DNA from: Gorsachius magnificus
Lineage: Eukaryota; Chordata; Aves; Pelecaniformes; Ardeidae
NCBI GenBank assembly: GCA_034008185.1
Contig: CM067081.1
Coordinates: forward strand, 107,455,265-107,519,264
DNA length: 64,000 nt
Direction: 5' to 3'
In this document: piece after piece, positions 52,949-64,000 of the stretch
How the letters are laid out: every line of letters starts with the position of its first letter
How positions within the stretch are numbered: the stretch's first letter is position 1
Position numbers and translations under genes: made by a program
The notes under the pieces: generated by a model
What the model was told of the DNA's origin: nothing
The model's database searches: none
Seen by the model: only the letters and a program-made list of their open reading frames with translations

Positions 52949-55900
52949 CTGTCTTTATCTCAACCCAAAATTTTCTCACTTTCACCCTTCTTCTCACTTA
53001 CCCTTCTCTCCCCCATCTCACCAGGGGTAAGTGAGGGAGTGGCTGTGTGGTGCTTAGGTGCCATCTGGGTTTAAACCACAACAATGACCCAGAAAATAAA
53101 GCAGAGACTTCTAAGGGGAACAGGGATATAATTTATTATGAGACTACAAAAAACATGCTGGTTGTTAGAGTCTACCTAATGCCACTATGTATTCCCTGTC
53201 TTATGTCAAGGTCTGGAATCTACCCTGGATTATTGAAGGAGGGAGCACATTTTGAGGGGGAAGGTTGGGATTTACTATGAGTGCATACCTTCCTTTCTTC
53301 TATGCCTGCTACAGTTACACCACTTCCTCTCATTCTTCAATTGTATAAATTAAACTGTATCCTATCCCAGTCTACCTCATATATGCCAGAATCTAGAATC
53401 TCTTACACTCCTTTTTACGGCAGAAAGAATTACTTCCATTTCATTTTTTCTTGCCCATTTTTCTGCTGTTTCTGTAATGGAGATCCTGTTGTGAGCTAAA
53501 ATCCCATTTGAGATTTGCAACACAACTGGAGTTGAAAAGGGTCTCCTACATTCAAAACTTCATCTGAGAGTTCTTCATTACTGAGTGATCTTGAGAAAGA
53601 GGTGAGGTAGGCCTCACTTGACTTCACAGCAAACTTTGTATTTTCCAAGCATGAAGTCCACAGTAGTTTCTGTGGTTTACCTGGAATATGTTAGGCCAAA
53701 TGTGTACACGCTGGCTAACGGTGTGGCAGATCCACATAGTTTTGAGGGCTATATCACTGTTTGAGAAAGGCAAGTATGGGAGACCTTGCAATTCTTGCAG
53801 ACATTCTTGCAATACGTTGACATTTTGTGGGTCTGTGAGGCCTCCCGTTTGAATCAACGCTGACTCCACACTTCTGCATCACCGTAGTCACTGGAAAACG
53901 GGGTTGCCAATCTGAGGGCAGAACTGTACCCCAGGTGCACAGCTTTAGTTGGAGCTGGTCCCTGCTTGACTGACTTCACAGAGGAAGCTCAGATCTTTTT
54001 TCAATAGGCTGAGCAGGCAAGTTTCTTTCAGTGCGATACAACTGCCGTTTGAAGCTGGTAAGACTGGGTAAGCACCTGGTGACTGCTTTTAATAGAGCAG
54101 GGTATAACTCAGATCTAAAAGAACAACTTACCCTAAACTAAAAACGGATTACTGGTCCAAATATCTTCTCTTCTTATCACAAAAAAGTAATAAAACCTCA
54201 CAGAAAATGCCTTCCAAGTCTAAGAAAATAATGACAGCACTTTACTTTTAACACCTGCACTTTCTACTGCCAGCGAATTTCTGCAAAGCTACAGTGATCT
54301 TCCTGTTCCTTTGAGACTGCAACAGATTTAAGACATTCATGTAATTCACTAGAATACAATAGAATAGTTGTCTTATGTTTCATGCAATTTACTAGTTTTT
54401 TTATGGTCTTACAAAACCGCACTGTGTCAGAGATACAAATAAGAGATGGCCTTTCTTAACCAGATAGATCCAAAATACCTAAAAAAATTAATTACTCTTT
54501 ACTCATTACTACAAATATATCCATATACTTACAAAGCTCCAAGACAGATGTCAAGAATTCAAGAATTCTTAATGCTAAGGAATATCTGCAGAGCACAAAG
54601 GAATGAAAATTTCTAATTCTGTGCTCAGAGAAGTAGAGATTTTTTTATACGCCAATTAATATGTTAGCAAATCCTGCATCTCAGTTAAGACTATTTAAAA
54701 TTCCAACACTTTTCAATTTGATTATAATTCTGCATATTAATAGTAACAAACAGAACAACATATATATAATCTACATGTCTTTTCTTGGTTTTACCTGTGT
54801 ACAGAAAACTCTATGTACTGTGACACACCACTGAATTCATTATTAGAAATTGAATGCATGATTTTCTCTTTCCTGAACTACTTATTTTACTTGCTCAATT
54901 TTACATCTCAAACAAGCCACTTAGCCTGAATGCCAACAAAAGTAGTCTTCTGTGAGCTTCTCTTGAATGCTATATTTTCAATGTCCAGATTTTTTGAACT
55001 GGAAGTTCTCATTAATATTAACTGTCCCATGATCAAGGTATGTTGCTGCAGTCTTAAGAGCTACCTAGGAAGCAGGTTATGACACAGGAGTTCTGCCTTT
55101 CATTCCTCTAACCCATGCAATTTTCAACTCTGGAGCATGCAAAGTGTGAGATGAAGAGACACTACTTGCTCTGTTACCAAAAACCATCACCATTTGAGGT
55201 AAGAATAAACCAGCTCCTGTTGACCGCTATCATCAGAGGCCATCCTCACAGTGACAGGCAAAGGGACTAAAATGTGATCTCAAATGTCTTTTATGACATT
55301 GACCACTGTGAATAAGCAAAGACCTCAAGGATAACATGAATGATGATTTCAACAACAGTTCTTTTGCTTCTTACATGCAAAGATAATTTTCATTCATAAC
55401 TTTTTCTTCCTCATCCCCATCTTACTCCTGCATACTATACTTTATTCCTTGCCAATGGAGAAAGAAAAGCATAGAGAGAAAAAAACTTGATAAAAAGGAG
55501 ATTCATTTAATACCATGAAATGTAATACAGATAGGGCCATGCTATTTCTCTATTGCTTTTCGTTGTATGTGGCAGAAGGAAAACTCCATTCTGCCACATA
55601 CTCTGTCATTTGACGACCTTGAAAATACTTAAATAATACTCTATCCTCCAGGAACACTTTTCTATTACAAAGAAGTTTATACACATAAATATTCCATAAA
55701 TGTACTTTACCTTTTTGTAAGCAGATTGGCAATGTAAAGTAAATGCAAATCAATACAATAGAGACTTGAAAGGTGAAATTTGCAACTACACTATGCATCT
55801 CATTTATCATTCATATCCAATATTGCATTGCACCACTCTCTACTTAACAAGATTTACTCTTATGAGACAGATCAGTATGACCTTTACATCAGATCAGCAT

Positions 55901-57006
55901 GTTTGCTGCAATTTTACTTGAGAGTGTGCCATCATAAAAACCTGAAAAGTGTTTTTAAAAAACAGGGAGTAGCCAAGAGTTATCACAACAGAGAAAGACC
56001 AGGTGAAATATATTTGTAATAACTGATTCTCCATTTAATTGCTTATTAATATATTTGCTACATAGTTCTTGCAATCAAAGTATCTTGCATTTGTTCTTAC
56101 AGACTTTCAAGTCTGTGTCTTAAAAAAAAACAACCACTTGAACATAAATCACATTTTGCAATGAGCTTTGACTGTTTGACTAAATGCCATTGCAAACACA
56201 GAATTACAAGCTATTGAAGATAAGAGTAACCTCAGGTATTGGCAGTGGTTACAGCTGCATAACACTCAGTTGCTTTTAGTTATGAACTCATGCTGTGAAG
56301 TAAATTGTCTGGGTTTTCTTCTCTTCTCATGACATTTCATTCACCTTTGAATGTGAAAAGTACATTTCATTCTCCTGATGATTCAGGTCTGTATAAAAAC
56401 CTGAAATATTTAAACCTAGCTTTTCCTTTCCACTTCTCACTTTCCAGTCACTCTAATCCATCCATGTAATTTACTTTAAGACATTCATTTACAATCCAAC
56501 CTTTCCATCCGCGTGAGACTTTTACAGCAAAGATTAAGCTGGATGGAGGCCAAGAATAGTATAGAGAAAGAATTGAAGGGCTGAATAACTTTCTTACATG
56601 CAGGTATACACATAAATTAATCTAGATAAAAAGTGGTCATTTTTCTTACCATTTAATAGTAATCTATATTGGTTGTGAATTGCATACATTCTTCCACTTT
56701 TTTTGTTTTTTTAATTGTATGACATTTTGCAAATTGTATCATGCCATTTTATCCAAAGAATTTAGATTTATTAAAATTAAGGACTTTTTATTTGTGTTAT
56801 TTGTATTGCATCTCACATCATTATAGCTTAATAACATATATATCTGCAGCTCCCGCATTCTTATAATTTCAAAGCTGGTTTAAGTTGAGCAAACCAATTT
56901 TGAATCAAGCTAAATATCCATCTCCTTTTGAAAAATAAATTCCATGGGTTTAGGCTTAGCAATAGTATCAAAAGTATATTAATTAATATCAGGAATGATC
57001 TATGAA

Positions 57007-57021
57007 TTTTTTTTTTTTTTT
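57007..57021. repeat. T15 homopolymer
   Basis: An uninterrupted T run in AT-rich intron with no associated element. Confidence 0.8.
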
Positions 57022-60000
57022 ACAATATTAACAATTATTGCCTATTGACAACAGAAAATTTCTTAAATTAAACCACTAATTTAAGTCAATTTGACAATGG
57101 GACAATCAATGTGACCTTTTAAGATTCTCCATATTGTGCATCAATTGCTGTGGTACTATTTGGGTATAAAGTGACAACAAATTTTGGGGGTTTGGTTTTA
57201 CATTTTTTTTAATCCATGTTTTCACAGATCTTAAACTGCCTGCCTAACAGTCTGTTAAATGGAGAACCAGATTCTAAAGCTGAATTCACAACCCAGAAAT
57301 GTTTTCTGAATTACTTATGGCATCGTTTAACATGTACAAAAATCTCTGAGACTTCAGTTACTTCAAAATTTCTGGAGTATATACATGATATTCCAGAAAT
57401 GTAGAAACACTCCTCAGAAATAGCAAGTATCATTTTAGAACTGAATGTGATCACAATTCATGTCTTAGGGAGCCAAATCTGACATGAATGCCAAGGAATT
57501 CAATGTCTCAAATACTACAAATGTGTTTTCCCACTGGAACAGGCTAATGAATGCGTTTTTCTTTCTGCTTTAGCAGCTTGCACTAAACATTAATGAATTC
57601 TGCCTTGAAGATTTTCAACTATTAAAATAATTTTGAATGCTGACTTATCCTACCAAAATATTTGCAATTTATTTCTGTCTGATCTACAAATTATGCAGAT
57701 ATACTATCTTAATCATTAAACTCATTAAGGATTGAATTATTTGGGGTTCATATCTCTCAGGAAAGCATTTGAAAGTCTTAATGGTGAAACACTGTTACAC
57801 TAGGAAAGTGTTTTAGTAATCAGTGGGGTGCATACTTTCATGCTTCAGTACAAAAGAAGCAGGAAGTACAAAACCTACAACCTAAGATGTAGTACAGGTG
57901 AATTATAACTGATCTATCTATTAGAGTTCCTCTCCTTGACAATAACAAGATACAGTAATTGCTATATTTCAACATATGAGAGAATATATTTTTACATAGA
58001 TGTTTCTGAAATCTTGGTGGAAAACCATGCACTAGAAACTTCTAAAGCCTTCTGATAGAATATCTGTTTATGTGATGTCAGGTCTATCAAAAAGTCTTGC
58101 TTAAAGACAGAAAATGAAGTTTAGTAGTTTTAGCTGAAAACCTGAATGGCACAAACACAAAAAATCACCATTTCATTGCTTGGAAAGTCACATATGTTAT
58201 GAAAAGTAAAAGAGAAAACGGAATGACATTATTTTAAATTTGCTTAATTGTTTTGTGGGGTTTTTTTACTAGAAGGATTATAATCAGCTTTGCCTAAATG
58301 CATGCGTGCTTTCTCACTTGTATAGCCAATTCAAAAGTAAAAAGTGTAAACAGAGATAGACGGCATCAAGTTTTAATTACCACATAACTTTAAGGACACA
58401 TGTAGTAAAAGAAGCATTAGTACCAGGCATAACACCCAGAACAGCAGTTTAAAAACGTATCTTGGTTAACAGAAAATCCTTTCTCTACTATAATATGCCT
58501 AAAAAAAGTTAAATGCATGTGAAAAAATAATACAGAGAGGACCTTGTTTAAAAAAAACCCCCTAATTTCACAAAGAAACTGCTAAATACAGAATTTCCAT
58601 TTATAGAGTGAGTCAACACTCAGGACAAAGCCCTGAGCACCCTAACAAAATTTGAAGCTGAATTGGTTTGGCCTCACAAAGTCCCTTTCCCTTTAAAAAT
58701 TTAATGTACTTTGATAAAAAACCCAAACTGAACCTGCTGAAATTTGAATGTAAATTACAAAAATTTTTTTTAATTTGTCAAGAATCAGTGCAAATACTAG
58801 CAGTAGTATTTGAAGTTTGAGAACTCCTTAATAGCGAAAACCACACTATTAAATTTATTGAGGTCTTCAATTTATTGCATAAGATGCTGTACAAATTTTC
58901 TTAGTATTTTTTCCTAAGAAAAATGCCTTTGATTAATTCTATAAGTTATGCTTATTTTTCAGATATGTAACAATACCAGTAGTAGTCCACCAGTCAACAG
59001 ATTTCCTTTTCTTGTACAAAGAAGAAAGATTTCAACATTTTTTACGTTGTAATATTTTTCATCCTTTCATTTTGAATTATAATGGAAAGTTGTAAAAACA
59101 CATATTTAAAGAAATATTTAACTGCTTTTTGTACATAGCCTGATTATGCTACCACAAGACTTTGAAAATTACTGTCTCCTTCAATAAAATAGTCAATAAA
59201 AAAGCATTAGCATCAGGAAAGCATCTCTGATTTGTTTTGACATTACTGCATGAAATGTATTTATGAGTAATACGTTCATTATTGAATCCTATTATAATTG
59301 GCACATTATTTCATAAAGCTTCTCTTTTCTGCCATCCAAAGAAGAATGTCAAATGTCAAAAGAGAAAACATCCTTGGCCATTAAAACTCAAAACACATAA
59401 ATAGATTCAAAGCAGCAGCTTTTATAACATGTTCATTTTCTATATTTTTCTTCTACCTCATGTTTTTGGAAATGTATATATAACTTTAGCTTACATAATT
59501 TGTCCATTGTGGAAAATATTTTATGTTAATAACCTACAAATGCTGAATTACAAGTCCAGGAATAACCTGGTTAAAAGACTTGAAACTCAATAGAACATAG
59601 AATAACTCCTAAAAAAACAAGGCCTAGAGGCACTAGTAAAGCCCAGACATTTTGCTCTGTTGTTTGGGTTTTTTTTCAGAAAAATATACAACACAAGAAA
59701 GTTTTGGTTTTTAAGATCCAAAGTGTAGAAGAATGTAAGGCTGTAACATTGAGTAGCTACCTGAACTTAGTGCATTAAAAAAGATGTCAGAAGAGTCATT
59801 ATTTGAGTATGCTATTTTTAGGGCATTGCTTCAGATTAACATCCTCAGATTCACCAGTCTCTAACATGACTACACTTAATTTTATATTAATATACCAGTG
59901 GGCAAATGCTTTAAGAAAAAAAAAAAACAAAAAAACCTTATATAAAAATTGCAAATTTATTCAAAATGGATTTTTTATTTTCTTTTACCATTATTTTATT

Positions 60001-63000
60001 AAGTTTACATATTTAAGGAAAAACATGAATGATTGAACATGTTTTGCAAGGTGTAAGTTTAAAGATGCTGCACCTTTACCATCTGTAAGCCCTGCTATGT
60101 CCACTTCTCCAAAGTAATTTGATGTTACAATTTGTTACTGGTACAAGAAATTATAAATTAGCTAGGCATTACAACTTTAGCAGCTTCCTTAAAAACTCAG
60201 AAAACCTAAACCTTTTTCAATTGTTGCTAGAACCAAACAAATGAGTAGATTTGCCTTTACCCGTTTTTGAGGTTTTATTTAAAATAGTAATAATTTAATT
60301 TTAAAATTTAAAAAATAAAAGGATTTAAAATTCTACCAAACCTTTCCTAAAAAATCATAAAAATCTATAGCTGAAAATAGATTTTAAAAAAAGAAATTGA
60401 ATCTTAAATCTAAGAATTTCCGAAACCAAGAACAATCACAAATATTAAACATGCTACATGTATGAGATGAATATCATATCACAAGGCTCTTGATCTAATG
60501 AAAGGACAGAAAAAGAACATTGTGAGTACGTCTTAATAGAAGAATGCATTTTTTCCCTTTCATGATAGAAATAGATAGAGGAGTAATAATATTGCAGTTC
60601 AGGGGAAGAAAGAGAGAGAATAGGAAGAGAAAGGCTATTGGCTACATAAATCCCCAAATGTGTATATCTCTTCTCTAAATTGACAGTGACAACCACCCAC
60701 ATATCCCACAGGTGAATTTCCACAGTAACCTCAATATGGGACTGGGGTTTTACTGTATTTTTCAGGTTGCTCTACCACCAGCAAATTGAGTGGCACTGGA
60801 AATGGAGAGACTGGTTTTCCTTGGTATTTCATTCTTACATAAATATTTAATGCTTTGAAAAGAAAGATCCATTGACATGTTTCTCTGCCTATCTATCTAT
60901 CTGCACATGTGAAGAAGGAAGGAAAATTGCTAGTTTTAGTGGCCATACCCATCTTACGCTGAGTTAGACTGTTTGTGGAGTAAAGTTTGTTGTAATCCTG
61001 TTCAAGACATCAGAAAGTTATCAGAGAGCGTATTTTTTTCCCAAGGTCAAGCACACCTCCACGGTGCTTTAGATTTGTGCATAAGCTAAGCCCCTTTCAT
61101 TACAAATAAATTACTTGCTGCCTGTGGACCAGAATTACTAGTGTTTATGATGCTGTTAAGACAAAACGAGCCCTTGATAGCTTCTCTGTTAGAGTTATAC
61201 CAGTAGTGCTTTCTGAAGGACTGAAGGGATCTGAAGAACCAATTCTCATAGTCTCTGAGTCCATCCTGTTTCTTCCTTGGAAAGCTTAGTACTGCTCGAG
61301 AGGGAAAAATAATGCAGTTCTTTTCTCATGAAGTCTTTGCTGATTACTCAGAAACTGATCATGGAGTGTCCTTTTTTTAAAAAATAAAATTACACAGAAG
61401 ATTGTGGTAAGACAATTTTTCCCAGCACAGGTATCCTACACCTTCTCACTGGTTTCTTTGTGTCTACAGAGGAAAGCATGGCAAATGCTCTTCACTCCTT
61501 GTTATCCCCTTCTTGATGATGGATGGGCAATACCCCACGCTCAGGGGTTTACCAGCTGCCTGGCTGAAAGGATGCAAACTCTTTTTGGAGAAAGAACCTT
61601 GACAATATCATCTGCACTTCTGTTATTTGAAGATTAGTGGGCTTTGAGCTATTGGCAGGGTCATAAATGTCTGAGTACTGTTAAGCCCTGACTGTCCCTG
61701 CCCACTCGCCTCCCCTCGGGTCTCCAGCCCACAGGGAGCCCCACTGCACCGTGACTGTAAAGTGAAGCTATACAGAGATTTGCAGCTAGCCTGCAAGAAA
61801 ACAATTTTCATATTCAGAAGAGCACTTAACAAGTGCAGAAAAACCTGTCTACCATTTGCTCACTGATCTCTTGGTGAACTATGATAGTGTTATGACTTTA
61901 AAATCCCTAAATAGCCTGAAGATGGTGTATCAGAACGATTGCTTCACTTTCTGTGCTCCTCTTCAATAGCTGCAATCAGCACAGACTTTCAAATGAAATT
62001 TTCTTCATTATAAAAGACAAAGGGGAGGGAATAGGGAAACAGATATTCTTGCCTACAGCTCCAAGATTCTGGAATTTTCTCCTTATTTTGATCTGAAAAC
62101 AGCTTAAACTAGTACAGTTTGAGACAAAAGCCACCTTTTGAGGGATTCTTTGGAGAAACTGGCAGTGTTCTTTCTAGATGAAAAGAATTGCAGGCTGTTT
62201 GAATAGATTCACACAGAATCCATTTCATACTGCTTAATTTTTTCTCATTAAACTTATTTGTATTTACTGCATGATTGATTACATAAGAATGCCTAACAAC
62301 TTTGGTAAGCAACTATTGTATTTTTCATATAAATAAAACCAGACAATTATAATTCTACTTGCAGAAGATTTTATAAATAGTTATTGGGTCATAATTGCAA
62401 GAAAATGACTTGTTAGTGTTAGTAGCAATTACTTTCAACAACTTTTTGAAACATCTATTAATCATTTATTAACACTTTACTTATAAACTAATTCTGTAGG
62501 CACATTTCCCTGATGTTAATTTAATTTAAAAATAGAGTTTTCATTCATTTTATGAGCTTATGTCTGTTCTCTGTGACTGTATGAAGACAACTACACTATC
62601 CTTTCTGGCCAGAAGACCCAGTTCAGCCTGTACTGGAAGGCTAACAGTCTTCCAGGCACACCATTCTCCTGCGTATAGGTTTTTCTGCCTCTTTCTGTTA
62701 AAAGATGGTCTTACAATTTACACATTACCTACACTGTAACAAGAAAGGACTGCAGTGCTGTTTTATCACTCCTGAGTTAAATCAGTCTGATAAAAAAACA
62801 TAGTGTAAAATTTCAGCACAGTTTATCACTGGCTGCTGGGAAATAATCATGACTCATGCATTATGTATGCATCATTACTTGATACATGCAAGCAGTTAAC
62901 CGTCCCTGTGTAAACAGCATTTATAGACAAATCTTAGCCCTAAACCCATCCCTAAAATGTGAATAGATGAAAAAAGTGGTTTTGTCTCCATTAAGGAGTA

Positions 63001-63169
63001 TTGACTGAGTGTGGAAATTATGATGACCCAACAACAAATCATAACACAGAATACTGACTGCACATAGTCTAAATATCCTTCTCACTCAGCTGAGAAGACG
63101 TTGAGGTATGGTAGGAAAGTGGTCCTTAGTTACCTAAGTACAATGAGAAACTGTCTTAAAAACATGTAA

Positions 63170-63182
63170 TTTTTTTTTTTTT
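63170..63182. repeat. T13 homopolymer
   Basis: A T run about 80 nt before the start of the right-edge CR1 fragment. Confidence 0.75.
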
Positions 63183-63264
63183 ATCATTCAAAAGACTTAA
63201 AAGTATCCTAAGTGTCTCAAAAAGTATAAAGAAAGTAAATAAAAGCTTTCACAATAAGAAAAGC

Positions 63265-64000
63265 TTGGAACAGATCCTCGTAGAAGCTATGCTAAGACAC
63301 ATGGAGGCCAGGGAGATAATTCGAGATAGCCAGCATGGCTTCACCAAGGGCAAGTCCTGCCTGACGAACCTAGTGGCTTTCTATGATGGTATGACAACAA
63401 CAGTGGACAAGGGAAAACCAATGGATGTCATCTATCTGGACTTCTGCAAAGCCTTTGACACGGTCCCCCACAACATCCTTCTCTCTAAATTGGAGAGCTA
63501 TGGATTTGACGGGTGGACTGTTCGGTGGATAAGGAACTGGCTGGATGGTCACATCCAGAGGGTAGTGGTCAATGGCTTGATGTCCGGATGGAGACCAGTG
63601 ACGAGTGGTGTCCCTCAGGGGTCCGTACTGGGACCGGTGCTGTTTAACGTTTTCATCAATGACTTAGACAGCGAGATCGAGTGCACCCTCAGCAAGTTTG
63701 CAGATGACACCAAACTGAGTGGTGTCATCCAGAGAGACCTGGACAGGCTGGAGAGGTGGGCCTGTGTGAACCTCATGAGGTTCAACAAGGCCAAGTGCAA
63801 GGTCATGCACCTGGGTCGGGGTAACCCCCAGTATCAGTACAGTCTGGGGGAAGAAAGGATCGAGAGCAGCCCTGCTGAGAGGGACCTGGGGGTGCTGGGG
63901 GATGAAAAGCTGGACATGAGCCAGCAATGTGCGCTGGAAGCCCAGAAGGCCAACCGTATTCTAGGCTGCATCAGGAGAAGCGTGGCCAGCAGGTCGAGGG
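63265..64000 (+). mobile_element. CR1 LINE with open reverse-transcriptase frame, running off the right edge
   Basis: From 63265 the plus strand reads without a stop to the window end (245 codons). Landmarks in order are [20 protein letters not shown], motif [14 protein letters not shown] (catalytic Asp codon 63439-63441), motif [16 protein letters not shown] (from 63601), motif C FADD (63697-63708), and the thumb/C-terminal part [24 protein letters not shown] and [19 protein letters not shown]. The copy is 5'-truncated: it begins in mid-domain with no start codon or endonuclease domain, so it cannot move by itself. Compared with the 26-kb copy it has a short in-frame deletion between KLSG and IQRDL. 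The intact frame suggests a fairly young insertion. It is antisense to NCAM2; the 3' end lies beyond 64000. Confidence 0.95.

Larger units (their letters stand above)
52477..53083 (+). mobile_element. Solo LTR, ERVL-like avian endogenous retrovirus (607 bp)
   Basis: The element starts TGTTCACTGGGATAGAGG and ends GGTTTAAACCACAACA, giving TG...CA termini. Internal order is that of an LTR: a U3 with a CRE palindrome and TATA box (52728-52752), an R-like part with TGATGGAGCCCTGC, an ATTAAA signal at 52943-52948, and a pyrimidine-rich U5 ending in the characteristic GTGTGGTGCTTAGGTGCC. I recognise it as a common bird LTR that I associate with the ERVL class; the exact family name is uncertain. No retroviral coding sequence flanks it. 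A 5-bp target duplication is not evident (AAAAA on the left, ATGAC on the right). It is antisense to NCAM2. Confidence 0.9.
43067..64000 (-). other. NCAM2 intron inside FN3-1 (partial, runs off the right edge)
   Basis: At least 20.9 kb of intron lie upstream of the FN3-1 exon. I searched the minus strand for the exon encoding the first half of FN3-1 and for Ig-domain exons and found none. Content is the foldback at 45586-45757, an A17 run at 48701-48717, a polypurine tract at 50401-50470, a CR1 end at 51670-51821 with an unexplained GC-richer stretch before it, a solo LTR at 52477-53083, T-runs at 57007-57021 and 63170-63182, and a CR1 ORF2 fragment from 63265 to the edge. The interval 53084-63264 has no recognised element apart from those T-runs. 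Confidence 0.8.

Noticed and set aside
52472..53088. Target-site duplication around the 52477-53083 LTR
   Set aside because: The flanks AAAAA and ATGAC do not match, so I could not support a duplication.
63370..63927. Minus-strand frames at the right edge
   Set aside because: They are shadows of the plus-strand CR1 reverse-transcriptase frame.
1..64000. CRISPR arrays, operons, tRNA or rRNA genes
   Set aside because: No regularly spaced repeats, no gene clusters, and no cloverleaf or rRNA signatures were seen; the sequence is vertebrate intronic DNA.
43067..64000. Upstream NCAM2 exons (FN3-1 first half, Ig domains)
   Set aside because: I looked for minus-strand FN3 and Ig signatures with splice sites and found none; the intron appears to continue past the edge.

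Overview
The window is vertebrate nuclear DNA, almost certainly from a bird. It is AT-rich, has no bacterial-style gene packing, and contains several CR1 LINE copies with the typical avian 3' ends, plus two long terminal repeats (LTRs) of types familiar from bird genomes. I cannot name the species.

The only protein-coding gene I can support is the 3' half of NCAM2 (neural cell adhesion molecule 2, also OCAM/RNCAM) on the minus strand. Five coding exons are visible. In transcript order they are 43066-42947 (end of the first fibronectin III domain), 41056-40935 and 32280-32100 (second fibronectin III domain), 8572-8368 (transmembrane helix and juxtamembrane cysteines) and 3969-3850 (cytoplasmic tail). 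All inner edges carry GT/AG splice sites, and the phases join exactly into one reading frame of 748 nt (about 249 residues). The upstream exons (immunoglobulin domains and start of FN3-1) must lie beyond 64000. The last coding exon was not found in 1-3849 and probably lies beyond the left edge.

The remaining ~98% is intron. Its recognisable content is mobile-element debris. There are six CR1 pieces: 4639-5315 minus; 12556-12631, 20167-20256, 25811-26765, 51670-51821 and 63265-64000 plus. There are two solo LTRs, 33180-34260 and 52477-53083, both plus. Seven of these eight insertions are antisense to NCAM2. The CR1 at the right edge keeps an unbroken reverse-transcriptase frame to the window end, while the one at 25.8-26.8 kb is degenerate.

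No new multi-gene system is evident. The best unexplained structures are a foldback at 45586-45757 (45-nt arms, 41/45 matching, 82-nt spacer containing a perfect 12-bp tandem duplication), a perfect 14-bp hairpin at 15589-15629, a 70-nt polypurine tract at 50401-50470, and a few GC-richer intronic islands without an obvious origin.
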